NCBI GenBank assembly: GCA_017051695.1
Contig: JAFIDK010000005.1
Coordinates: 186,001-250,000 of the forward strand
Length of the DNA: 64,000 nucleotides
Direction: 5' to 3'
From: Algoriphagus aestuarii
Lineage (GTDB): Bacteria; Bacteroidota; Bacteroidia; Cytophagales; Cyclobacteriaceae
The notes below the pieces were generated by a model. The model did not search any database. It was not told where the DNA came from and saw nothing but the letters and a program-made list of their open reading frames with translations. Below are positions 36,403 to 45,323 of the stretch, in pieces (position 1 is the first letter of the stretch; each line of letters begins with the position of its first letter). A program made the translations under genes and the position numbers.

Positions 36403-36506
36403 GTACAAAGTCTTTGAAATCAAGACCCAAGGTAAAAGTTAGAGTTAAAAATAAAGGTTGAAATACCTTTTAACTCGTAAATCCAAAATCGTAATTCGTA
36501 AATCCC

Positions 36507-38507
36507 ATGACATTTCAAGAGCAAATACAGCAAGGTATTCCAACTACTCTTCCCGCAAAAAAAGAGAGAACCACCTCCCTAAGTCATGCTCCTAAACGCA
36601 AGGATATACTTTCGGCAGACGAGAAAATACTGGCTTTACAGAATGCACTTCGTTATTTCCCGAAAGAATGGCATGCGGAACTAGCAATTGAATTTTTAGA
36701 AGAACTGAAAGATTTTGGAAGGATCTATATGTACAGATTTATACCAGAATATAAAATGTACGCAAGATCAATTGAGGATTACCCTGCCAAATCGAAGCAG
36801 GCGGCTGCGATCATGCTGATGATCCAAAACAACTTGGATCCTGCCGTGGCCCAGCATCCGGAAGAATTGATTACTTATGGAGGAAACGGTGCAGTTTTTC
36901 AAAATTGGGCTCAATACCTTCTGGTGATGAAATACCTATCTGAGATGACTGATGATCAAACTCTCCATATATATTCAGGACATCCCATGGGACTTTTCCC
37001 TTCTTCTACAGAAGCTCCCAGAGTTGTCGTGACAAACGGAATGATGATCCCCAATTATTCCAAACCGGATGATTGGGAGAAATTCAATGCGTTGGGTGTC
37101 ACCCAATATGGACAAATGACAGCAGGTTCTTTTATGTACATCGGTCCTCAGGGAATTGTCCACGGAACGACAATTACAGTAATGAACGCTTTCCGTAAAA
37201 AACTTGGTGCTGGAATCAAACCAGCTGGAAAGATTTTTTTGACAGCGGGGCTGGGAGGAATGAGTGGAGCCCAGCCTAAAGCCGGGAATATTGCAGGTTG
37301 CATTACCATTTGTGCTGAAGTGAATCCAGCTGCGGCGAGAAAGAGGCATGAACAAGGCTGGGTGGATGAACTAATCGAAAACCTGGATGAATTGGTTTCT
37401 CGGACCAGGCTTGCCAAACAAAATCAAGAAGTGGTTTCCCTAGCCTTCATTGGCAATGTTGTGGATGTCTGGGAACGGTTTGACGCCGAAGATATCTTCG
37501 TGGAATTAGGCTCAGATCAAACATCACTTCACAATCCTTGGGCCGGCGGATATTATCCCGTGGGTTTAAGTTTCGAAGAATCCAATCAGCTCATGGCAGA
37601 AAATCCTGAAAATTTTAAGAAAAAAATACAGGAAACCTTGAGAAGACATGCCAATTCGATCAATAAGCATGTGGCCAAAGGAACTTACTTTTTCGACTAT
37701 GGAAATGCTTTCTTATTAGAAGCCTCCAGAGCTGGAGCTGAAGTCATGGCAAAAAACGGAATAGATTTCCGTTATCCATCCTATGTACAGGACATTTTAG
37801 GTCCAATGTGCTTTGATTATGGTTTCGGTCCTTTCCGCTGGGTTTGTACTTCTGGAATAGCAGAAGATTTAAGAAAATCCGATCAGATCGCGGCGCAAGT
37901 TCTAAAAGAAATCATGAAAAACGCCCCTTCTTCTATCCAACAACAAATGCAGGACAATATCACCTGGATTGAGGAAGCGGAAAAAAATAAATTGGTAGTA
38001 GGTTCAAAGGCCAGGATACTTTATGCTGATGCTGAAGGCAGGGCTAAAATCGCTCAAGCTTTCAACGATGCTATTTTGGCAGGAGAAATTTCTGCTCCTA
38101 TTGTCCTGGGACGAGATCACCATGATGTCAGTGGTACCGATTCACCTTTTCGCGAAACGAGCAATATCTACGATGGAAGCAAATTTACCGCTGATATGGC
38201 TATTCATAATGTGATCGGTGACAGTTTCCGAGGTGCCACTTGGGTATCAATCCACAATGGTGGTGGAGTGGGCTGGGGCGAAGTGATGAACGGAGGTTTT
38301 GGAATGGTACTGGACGGATCAGAAGCGTCAGAAAGAAAATTGAAATCCATGCTATTCTACGACGTGAACAATGGAATAGCAAGAAGGGCTTGGGCGAGAA
38401 ATTCCGGTTCTCTAGAGGCGATCCAAAGGGAAATGGATCGAAGTCCCAAATTAAAAGTTACGATGCCAAATCTGGTAGATCCTAGTATTTTGGATAAATT
38501 GCTTTAA
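36507..38507 (+). CDS. hutU: Urocanate hydratase, long form
   Basis: 666 residues, about 100 longer than the classical 550-560-residue enzyme. The extra part is mainly an N-terminal helical segment (about 1-100) before the usual MLMIQNNLDPAVAQHPEELITYGGNG start. NAD-binding and catalytic regions are intact: SGHPMGLFPS, TAGLGGMSGAQPKA, and DYGNAFLLEASRAG. It converts urocanate to imidazolonepropionate using NAD+ as electrophile. The long form is common in Bacteroidota as far as I recall. A 104-base gap with repeated CGTAA motifs precedes it. Confidence 0.95.
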   Translation: MTFQEQIQQGIPTTLPAKKERTTSLSHAPKRKDILSADEKILALQNALRYFPKEWHAELAIEFLEELKDFGRIYMYRFIPEYKMYARSIEDYPAKSKQAAAIMLMIQNNLDPAVAQHPEELITYGGNGAVFQNWAQYLLVMKYLSEMTDDQTLHIYSGHPMGLFPSSTEAPRVVVTNGMMIPNYSKPDDWEKFNALGVTQYGQMTAGSFMYIGPQGIVHGTTITVMNAFRKKLGAGIKPAGKIFLTAGLGGMSGAQPKAGNIAGCITICAEVNPAAARKRHEQGWVDELIENLDELVSRTRLAKQNQEVVSLAFIGNVVDVWERFDAEDIFVELGSDQTSLHNPWAGGYYPVGLSFEESNQLMAENPENFKKKIQETLRRHANSINKHVAKGTYFFDYGNAFLLEASRAGAEVMAKNGIDFRYPSYVQDILGPMCFDYGFGPFRWVCTSGIAEDLRKSDQIAAQVLKEIMKNAPSSIQQQMQDNITWIEEAEKNKLVVGSKARILYADAEGRAKIAQAFNDAILAGEISAPIVLGRDHHDVSGTDSPFRETSNIYDGSKFTADMAIHNVIGDSFRGATWVSIHNGGGVGWGEVMNGGFGMVLDGSEASERKLKSMLFYDVNNGIARRAWARNSGSLEAIQREMDRSPKLKVTMPNLVDPSILDKLL

Positions 38508-38516
38508 AAAAAAGCA

Positions 38517-39479
38517 ATGAGCGAATTCCATCTAAATCCAGAAACTTCCAATTGGTTTGGTAGAAAATCCGATTCGATTGAATATTGGCACCAGGCAAGT
38601 ATCTCAATCAACGATTTACAAATCGATACCAACACCGAAAACCCCAAGGTTGGAATTTTGGGATATGCTGGGGAAGAAGGTGTGAACAGGAATCAAGGAA
38701 GATTAGGCACGATCGCCGGACCAAAATCAATTCGCAACATGATGGGAAGTCTTGCCTTTCACCTTCCAGAAAAAACAAGAATATTTGATTATGGAGATGT
38801 AATCACCAAAAACAGTGACTTGGAATCCAGTCATCTTCTGATAACTGACGTCGTAAAAAAACTTTTGGAAACCAACCACTTCCCGATTTTGCTGGGTGGG
38901 GGGCATGATCTGGCCTATGCACATGCCAAAGGAATTTATGATTTTCTTAAGTCAAAAGACGAAAAACTTGGTATCATAAACCTGGATGCACATTTTGATT
39001 TACGCCCTTTGGTAAATGGAAAAGGCCATTCTGGTTCACCTTTTTATCAACTTGCTGAAGACCTAAAAGATGATTTTCAATACTTGTGCTTAGGTATCCA
39101 ACGCTCTACAAATCCGAAGTCATTATTCAATACCGCTGAAAGTACCGGAACAAAATGGATGGTGATGGAAGATTTCAGGCTCAATAACTGGGAAGTCATT
39201 CAGGAAAAAATCCTCTGGTTTTTAGACTCAGTTGACAAAATTTATCTGACAGTAGACATGGATGGCTTTGCCTCGGCTTTTGCTCCTGGTGTATCTGCCC
39301 CCTCTCCAATGGGATTTGAGCCCGAGTTCGCTTTTAAAGTTTTTGAATTGATTGCCTCCACGAAGAAGTTGATTTCGATGGACGTAGTCGAGCTAAATCC
39401 TAGTTATGACAGTGATCACTGCACTGCCAGATTAGCGGCAAGATGTGCAGAATATGTGGCTAGAAAAGTTTTCAGCTAA
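38517..39479 (+). CDS. hutG: Formimidoylglutamase
   Basis: 320 residues. An arginase/ureohydrolase-fold dimanganese enzyme cleaving formiminoglutamate to glutamate and formamide. Metal motifs are GGGHDLAYAH, NLDAHFDLRP and TVDMDGFASAFAPGVSAPSP. The position at the end of the hut operon, 9 bases after hutU, supports HutG over agmatinase or arginase. The organism therefore appears to use the formamide route and not a folate-dependent FtcD in this operon. Confidence 0.94.
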   Translation: MSEFHLNPETSNWFGRKSDSIEYWHQASISINDLQIDTNTENPKVGILGYAGEEGVNRNQGRLGTIAGPKSIRNMMGSLAFHLPEKTRIFDYGDVITKNSDLESSHLLITDVVKKLLETNHFPILLGGGHDLAYAHAKGIYDFLKSKDEKLGIINLDAHFDLRPLVNGKGHSGSPFYQLAEDLKDDFQYLCLGIQRSTNPKSLFNTAESTGTKWMVMEDFRLNNWEVIQEKILWFLDSVDKIYLTVDMDGFASAFAPGVSAPSPMGFEPEFAFKVFELIASTKKLISMDVVELNPSYDSDHCTARLAARCAEYVARKVFS

Positions 39480-39522
39480 TTTTTATCCATCTGCGCAAAA
39501 TTCAATTCATCATTTAAAGCTA

Positions 39523-39569
39523 GTTTACTGAAGGAAATTTGAGACATGAGTTCCGATCCTTCAGTAAAC
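39523..39569. repeat. 13-bp perfect inverted repeat between convergent genes
   Basis: GTTTACTGAAGGA (39523-39535) and TCCTTCAGTAAAC (39557-39569) are perfect complements around a 21-base loop. It lies in the 140-base gap between the ends of hutG and the FAD/Fe-S dehydrogenase gene. Neither strand shows a run of Ts after the stem, so it is not a standard terminator; it may still mark the 3' ends of both transcripts. Confidence 0.75.
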
Positions 39570-39619
39570 AAGTTTTATCCGAAATTCAGATTAAAATAAT
39601 CTCACTTTCAATTTTGCAG

Positions 39620-42571
39620 TCAAACATTCAAAGCATCCCAAAGGATTTCCACAGGATGCTTGGCTTTTCTGCCTGTTCCATCTGCAATTTGATGTCTACA
39701 GGAAGTTCCTGGAGCCGCAATGAGCGTTTCAGCATCGGCTTTTCTCACAGCCGGAAACAGCACTAATTCACCCACCTGCTGGGAAACTTCAAAATGTTCA
39801 GCTTCATATCCAAAACTCCCTGCCATTCCACAGCATCCGCTTGGGATTGTTTCAACCGAATAATTTTTTGGCAATGAAAGGATTTTCTGTGTCCATAGCA
39901 GTGAAGAAAGTGCTTTTTGGTGGCAATGACCATGCAGTTTAATCTTCTGGCTTTTGGTAGTAAATAAATCTGATTTGATATTTCCAGCTGCCGCTTCCTG
40001 AGCCAAAAACTCATCGATCAACTTCACATGAAATTTCAGTTTTTTGGCAGTTTCTGCGAGTTCCTTCCTTACTAATCTTGGATATTCATCTCTAAAGCTC
40101 AAAATGGCGGATGGCTCTAAACCAATCAAAGGAGAATTTCCGTCAATCAATTCTCCGAAAACTTTTACATTGGCTTCTGCATGTTTTTTAGCCTTTGGCA
40201 ACAATCCTTTGGATAAGGCAGAACGGCCACTTTCTTCGTGTTCCACTATCTTGACTTCATATCCAAGTTTTTTCAAAAGTGAAATTGCTTTTATCCCTAT
40301 CTGAGTATCATTATGGTTTGTAAACTCATCTACAAAAAAGTAAACCGTTTTGATGATCTTGTTGGTCCCTGGTAGGGAGTTATAATTCTTTTTATACCAT
40401 TTACGGAGACTTTGGGAACTGATCGCAGGCAAGTTTCTACTTGGGGCAACTCCCAAAACTGATTTCATCAATCCACCAGTTACACTGTTACTTAACAGGA
40501 AGTTTGCAATACCGGGTACCATCGCCCCTAGCCCATTCAATTCGTTGATATAGGCAAATGCCTTCGATCGAAGAGGAATTCCATTGGCCTTTTGGTATTG
40601 ATATAGGAACTCTGCTTTTAGGCTGGCCATGTCCACATTTGACGGGCATTCAGCTGTACAGCCTTTGCAACTCAGACATAAATCCATGGCCTCTTTAATC
40701 TCAGGATGGTCAAAGGCATTTTCCTTTTTGTCCAGGGTTAAAAACTCCCGTAAGGTATTCGCCCTACCCCGAGTAGTATCCCGCTCATTTCGGGTAGCCA
40801 TAAAACTCGGACACATCGTACCCCCGGAACCAGGAAGCTTCCTGCAATCTCCAGAGCCGTTACATTTCTCAGCAAGTCGAAGAATACCCCCTACTTGCGA
40901 AAAATCCATCAATGTTTTATGTACTGGTGTCTTTTGATCAGGCTCATATCTGAGAAATTTATTCATAGGAGCAGCATCCACAATTTTACCGGGATTGAAA
41001 ACATTTTGTGGATCCCAGGTGAATTTTACCCTTCTAAACAATTCATAATTCTTCTCTCCGACCATCAAAGGGATAAAAGCTGCCCTGACTCTTCCATCTC
41101 CATGCTCCCCAGAAAGGGAACCTTGGTATTTTTTCACCAATTCTGCAGAAGCTTTTGATATTTGATAAAACTCTTCCACGTCTTTGGACTTTTTCAAATC
41201 TAAGATAGGACGTAAGTGGATTTCACCCGCTCCAGCATGCGCATAATGAACAGGCTTTTGTTTAAAGCCTTTCATCATTTCATCCACTTCATCGATATAA
41301 TCTGCCAAATCCTCAATATCTACAGCAGTATCCTCAATGCAAGCAACAGCCTTAGGATCTCCAGGAATATTGGCGAGGAGTCCCAAACCCGCTGATCTCA
41401 ATGCCCAAGCAGCAGACACCATAGCCGGCTCAATGATCGGGTAGGCATACCCAATTTTAGATTTCCTGAAATCCTCTACCAAAGCATGTCCTTTTACCAT
41501 GGCTTCGTCCAGAGTTTTACCCCGAAACTCCACCATCAAAAGGGCTTCGGGATCACCTTCTACGAAATAGCGATTTTTTGAATACTCGATGCTTTCCTTG
41601 GTACAGTCCAAAATGATCTTATCCATCAGCTCCACCGCTGTAGCTGGATGCTTCATGGCAGTTTGCGCTGCAACCATACTTTCATGAATGGTCGCAAAAT
41701 GAGCAGCTACAACAATTTCAATGGGTTCTGGCAAAGGATCTAAACTGATTTTGATCTCGGTCGTAAATGCCAAAGTCCCCTCAGATCCTGACAAAAGCTT
41801 GCAGAAATTAAATTTCTCATTCCCTTCAAAAAGCTCGGATTTTAACAATTCATCTACTGCATAGCCTGTGTTTCTTCTATGGATAGACTTTTTGGGAAAT
41901 TGTGCATGAATTTCCTCCCTGATCTCCGGATTTCTCAATTCATCAAAAATCTGTCTGTAAATTTTTCCCTCCAAAGATTGTAATCCACACTTTCGATCAA
42001 AATCATCTTGCGAAATCTCTTCGAAAACAGCAGGATTTCCATCACTCAGAATGGTATTAAGAGAAATAACTTTATCCCTAGTCACTCCATAAACAATCGA
42101 GGTCGTACCGGAAGAATTATTTCCTACCATCCCCCCGATCATCGCCCTGTTGGCAGTAGAAGTAATCGGGCTGAAGAATAGCCCATGAGGTTTTAAAAAT
42201 CTGTTGAGTTCATCTCGGACCACCCCAGGCTGTACCCTCACCCATCGCTCTTCCACATTGAGCTCAAGGATTTTAGTGAAATTCTTTGCCACATCTACCA
42301 CGATTCCATTTCCCACACATTGACCAGCGAGAGAGGTCCCTGCTGTTCTTGGAATCAAAGAAGTTCCGTTTTTAGAAGCAAAGTGGATTAGTTTCTGGAT
42401 ATCTGATTCTGATTTTGGAAATGCCACTGCCAATGGCATCTCCCGATAAACAGAGGCATCAGTGGCATACAAGGTTTTTGTCAGGGTATCGAGCTGCAAA
42501 GTCCCTTCCAGTTGGGAAGAAAGTTTTTGCAATAAAGGCAATAGGTTAGTCTGGTCTGAACTCATGCCCAA
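39620..42571 (-). CDS. FAD-binding and Fe-S fusion dehydrogenase (GlcD/GlcF-like, YdiJ type)
   Basis: 983 residues. FAD_binding_4 domain (about 40-215, LIPRTAGTSLAGQCVGNGIVVD), FAD-oxidase C-terminal domain (about 240-540), then a dicluster Fe-S region. Its first cysteines are C570, C576 and C587, followed by C632, C635, C638 and C642 in CLSCKGCTAECP. A C-terminal CCG-type domain (about 740-960) holds GHCHQKAL and GCCGMAGSFGYE. The fusion resembles E. coli YdiJ, a D-2-hydroxyglutarate dehydrogenase, and D-lactate dehydrogenases; the 2-hydroxy acid used here is uncertain. It is a single-gene unit, convergent with the hut operon. Confidence 0.9.
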   Translation of the reverse strand: MGMSSDQTNLLPLLQKLSSQLEGTLQLDTLTKTLYATDASVYREMPLAVAFPKSESDIQKLIHFASKNGTSLIPRTAGTSLAGQCVGNGIVVDVAKNFTKILELNVEERWVRVQPGVVRDELNRFLKPHGLFFSPITSTANRAMIGGMVGNNSSGTTSIVYGVTRDKVISLNTILSDGNPAVFEEISQDDFDRKCGLQSLEGKIYRQIFDELRNPEIREEIHAQFPKKSIHRRNTGYAVDELLKSELFEGNEKFNFCKLLSGSEGTLAFTTEIKISLDPLPEPIEIVVAAHFATIHESMVAAQTAMKHPATAVELMDKIILDCTKESIEYSKNRYFVEGDPEALLMVEFRGKTLDEAMVKGHALVEDFRKSKIGYAYPIIEPAMVSAAWALRSAGLGLLANIPGDPKAVACIEDTAVDIEDLADYIDEVDEMMKGFKQKPVHYAHAGAGEIHLRPILDLKKSKDVEEFYQISKASAELVKKYQGSLSGEHGDGRVRAAFIPLMVGEKNYELFRRVKFTWDPQNVFNPGKIVDAAPMNKFLRYEPDQKTPVHKTLMDFSQVGGILRLAEKCNGSGDCRKLPGSGGTMCPSFMATRNERDTTRGRANTLREFLTLDKKENAFDHPEIKEAMDLCLSCKGCTAECPSNVDMASLKAEFLYQYQKANGIPLRSKAFAYINELNGLGAMVPGIANFLLSNSVTGGLMKSVLGVAPSRNLPAISSQSLRKWYKKNYNSLPGTNKIIKTVYFFVDEFTNHNDTQIGIKAISLLKKLGYEVKIVEHEESGRSALSKGLLPKAKKHAEANVKVFGELIDGNSPLIGLEPSAILSFRDEYPRLVRKELAETAKKLKFHVKLIDEFLAQEAAAGNIKSDLFTTKSQKIKLHGHCHQKALSSLLWTQKILSLPKNYSVETIPSGCCGMAGSFGYEAEHFEVSQQVGELVLFPAVRKADAETLIAAPGTSCRHQIADGTGRKAKHPVEILWDALNV

Positions 42572-42732
42572 AAATAGCTTTCCTAACCAGAATTAAGAAA
42601 CAAGACTTATGAAAGAATTTGATTTGGTTCAGAAATTATTTTTCAATCAATCCATTCTCAAAACGATCTTTTCCCAATGGATTTGAAATTTGAGACTTTC
42701 CATACTTTCTTTGTGCAAACCTCCATTCACCC

Positions 42733-43503
42733 ATGTTTTTCTACCTCTCCCAGTTTTTAAGCTTTCTGGCAATGCCTTTGACGATTATCAGTATTTTGAT
42801 TGTCGTCGGAGCATTATCTGTCAAAAAAAAATGGGGAAAAAGAAGTCTTTGGACTGGAATTATTTTGTTGTGGTTTTTTACCAATCAGTTTATCTCAAAT
42901 CAAGCCATGTTGGCTTGGGAGCCTGATTTTAAAGACTTTAATAAAATCAAAAACCATGAATATGGAATAGTCTTGACTGGAGTAACCAACCTAAGTAAGA
43001 CTGCCTATGACCGAACATTCTTTCATAAAGGAGCTGATCGGATTACCCACGCACTACAGCTATACCGGATGGGCAAAATCAAAAAAATCCTCATTACCGG
43101 AGGACAAGGGCTCAACCCTGTCAATCCCCAATCCGAAGCAGAACTATTACAGCGGTTTTTGATAATGACCGGCGTACCATCGGAAGATGTATTGATTGAA
43201 GATCAGTCAAAAAACACAGCCCAGAATGCTCAATTCACCCACTCTTTTTTAAAGGAAAAAGGGATTGACACCAATCAGGAGTTTTTATTAATCACTTCGG
43301 CTTTTCATATGTATCGGGCGAAAGGATGCTTTGATAAAGTCGGATTAAAAACAGAGACTTTCCCTACGGACTATTATAGCCATGATACCCAATACGATTT
43401 TCCGACTTTCGTATATCCTGACCCCACATCTCTTGAAAACTGGCATAAACTTGCCAAGGAATGGATCGGGATTTTGGTATATAAGTTGGTCGGGTATAGT
43501 TAA
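42733..43503 (+). CDS. YdcF/ElyC-family (DUF218) membrane-anchored protein
   Basis: 256 residues. Two N-terminal membrane helices (about 5-28 and 38-55) precede a DUF218 domain with YGIVLTGVTN, ILITGGQG, VLIEDQSKNTAQNA and LITSAFHMYRAKGCF. The family includes SanA and ElyC, linked to envelope and peptidoglycan-precursor homeostasis, but the enzymatic activity is unsettled. It ends 7 bases from the convergent hipA. Confidence 0.88.
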   Translation: MFFYLSQFLSFLAMPLTIISILIVVGALSVKKKWGKRSLWTGIILLWFFTNQFISNQAMLAWEPDFKDFNKIKNHEYGIVLTGVTNLSKTAYDRTFFHKGADRITHALQLYRMGKIKKILITGGQGLNPVNPQSEAELLQRFLIMTGVPSEDVLIEDQSKNTAQNAQFTHSFLKEKGIDTNQEFLLITSAFHMYRAKGCFDKVGLKTETFPTDYYSHDTQYDFPTFVYPDPTSLENWHKLAKEWIGILVYKLVGYS

Positions 43504-43510
43504 AACTCGA

Positions 43511-44815
43511 CTACTTTACCAATAATGTTTCTTGGATAGATTGCTTCAACTTTATATCAACCCCAACTTCAGTGGCAAATTTATCCCATTTTCTGATAGC
43601 TGATTTCACTTGCTCTATCTTCTCATCAGGCTTTTTGATGTTCATCTTATGGGCGACTTCCAAAAAATCAGATTCTTGGATATTTTCCCTTTTCCCATTG
43701 ACCATTAGAGACTGTGAACTCACCCACATACTCCCCGGTCTATACGCATAGCAAATATCATAAGCTGGAGATAGCACCCACTTTCCTTCATGGTCCATCA
43801 AAAAAGCAAAGTTTTTTGTGTGGTCGTCACAGTTTCTGGCCAAAACATTAAAAACCATTCTCACAAACATCTGCTCCGCATCTGGATATGGAAGTCGTAG
43901 CATCCTCATCGTCTCAAAAACCTGTTCATAGCTATAGTACCCTACTTGATTGAAATCAAAATGCCGCAAACCACAAAGACTTTGCATATGGATTTTTTGC
44001 CCAGTATCGGTTCGGTCAAATCGTTTCGTCATAAAATGTGCCCTTCCATTTTCTTCCAAAAGCCTGCATTCGTTCATACTGATTCCTGCCTCCAAAGCCA
44101 TCAGGTAATACGCCATTTCCACCCGACCATACCCGACCGTTGCTCCAAACTGCGAATCATGGACCCCGTCAAATTTAATAATCCAATAGGAATACCCTTT
44201 TGGAGCTTGTACCTGACCACTCTTTACTTCACCTGTTTTAGGATTGAATGCAATGACAGCCTTTGCTCTGGCACCTCCTGCCGATGTACCTATTTTAAGA
44301 ATGTCTGATAAAGCAGATTGCTCATCCATACTTAAGTTGGATTGAAAATCCTCCCGTGAGTTGAGTATTTTTCCGGCGATATTGACTAAACTATCAATCT
44401 CCAATTCGCTGGCTTGTGCGGCTTCCTGACGAAACGAAGGTCTGATTTCCAAGGCACCAACACCCCGTTTTCCAATAAAACAGAGTTGTTCTACTGGATT
44501 CAAACTATCTACAGATCGACCATTTTGGGTAAGCCAGGCATTGATCAACTGATTTCCATATTTATCCGGGAGCATATCTGCAAGTAAGCCTGGGAGTCCT
44601 TTGAAGGTATCAAATGCATCTGTGCGGGATTTTCTAAGTTCAGGAAATCTGAAAATTTTATCCCCAGTGGCCAAAGGCATTTTTATCGGAGAAATATCCA
44701 GCCCCGATCGCAGAAAGCTCCGGTCGAACTCAAAACTTGCCAACTGCTCCGATTCATCCCAAAGAATCGCACCGGCAAACCTATCCCAAATCCAGATTTC
44801 CGCTCCATCTACCAT
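43511..44815 (-). CDS. hipA: HipA-like serine/threonine kinase toxin
   Basis: 434 residues. An N-terminal Couple_hipA-type domain (about 10-110, FRFPELRKSRTDAFDTFKGLPGLLADMLPD) and a HipA_C kinase domain follow. Kinase features are the GTSAGGARAKAVIAF glycine-rich loop, catalytic NCDDH (328-332) and the metal-binding aspartate of PAYDICYA. E. coli HipA phosphorylates GltX and stops translation; the target here is unknown. All kinase motifs look intact. It overlaps hipB by 7 bases, as in other antitoxin-first hipBA pairs. Confidence 0.92.
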   Translation of the reverse strand: MVDGAEIWIWDRFAGAILWDESEQLASFEFDRSFLRSGLDISPIKMPLATGDKIFRFPELRKSRTDAFDTFKGLPGLLADMLPDKYGNQLINAWLTQNGRSVDSLNPVEQLCFIGKRGVGALEIRPSFRQEAAQASELEIDSLVNIAGKILNSREDFQSNLSMDEQSALSDILKIGTSAGGARAKAVIAFNPKTGEVKSGQVQAPKGYSYWIIKFDGVHDSQFGATVGYGRVEMAYYLMALEAGISMNECRLLEENGRAHFMTKRFDRTDTGQKIHMQSLCGLRHFDFNQVGYYSYEQVFETMRMLRLPYPDAEQMFVRMVFNVLARNCDDHTKNFAFLMDHEGKWVLSPAYDICYAYRPGSMWVSSQSLMVNGKRENIQESDFLEVAHKMNIKKPDEKIEQVKSAIRKWDKFATEVGVDIKLKQSIQETLLVK

Positions 44816-45144
44816 TCTAAAGGAGGATTATCGGCAGCCATGTCTGAGTTTCTAACACGCTGACGCTCATACTTCTTTTGCAGCTTGATATACTCTATTG
44901 GGCTGATGGTCTTCTTCACTTCAAATGCCTCCACCCACTGTAATCGATCCAATACCCTTAGAACTTGGATCAATGTAATCAGATTCACCTTTTCACCTCT
45001 CTCTAATAGACTAAGCGTAGACCGACTGATCCCCGCCTCTTTGGAAAGCTGATCTTGGGATTTTTTCTGGTGTATGCGCTCCGCTTTGACAAACTCTCCA
45101 ATCTGTCGAATAATTTGCAAATCACTTAATGCATTATAGTCCAT
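44809..45144 (-). CDS. hipB: HipB-like XRE-family antitoxin
   Basis: 111 residues. A Cro/C1-type HTH (about 10-70, SQDQLSKEAGISRSTLSLLERGE) and a short C-terminal tail that probably contacts HipA. It should repress its own promoter and neutralise HipA. The upstream region is very AT-rich and repeats CATTAAAT/ATTGAATG motifs that are good candidates for its operators. Confidence 0.9.
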   Translation of the reverse strand: MDYNALSDLQIIRQIGEFVKAERIHQKKSQDQLSKEAGISRSTLSLLERGEKVNLITLIQVLRVLDRLQWVEAFEVKKTISPIEYIKLQKKYERQRVRNSDMAADNPPLEW

Positions 45145-45290
45145 GCATTAAATATCATACATTAAATCCGTTTTTACAATTTTATGAATGATATTTCATA
45201 CAATTAATAAGAAAATATTTTTTTGAATTAAAATTCATTCATTAAATGTATAAAATGATATTATTGAATGATTTATCATTCAATTAAAAT
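45145..45290. promoter_or_regulatory. hipBA promoter/operator region with repeated ATTNAATG motifs
   Basis: Very AT-rich. CATTAAAT occurs twice close to the hipB start (about 45147-45167) and again near 45238. A nearly symmetric TGAATGA-N4-TCATACA lies near 45183-45202, and a perfect 10-bp dyad ATTGAATGAT / ATCATTCAAT with a 2-base spacer is at 45263-45284. The repetition fits cooperative binding of a small HTH antitoxin. The dyad could instead end the helicase transcript, but no T run follows. Confidence 0.5.
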
Positions 45291-45323
45291 AAAATATTTG
45301 AAAAAGCAAAAGACCGAATGAGA

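Noticed and set aside
45263-45284. Perfect dyad read as a terminator of the helicase gene
   Set aside because: The stem is almost pure AT and has no following T run on the minus strand. It matches half-sites nearer hipB, so an operator is the better reading.
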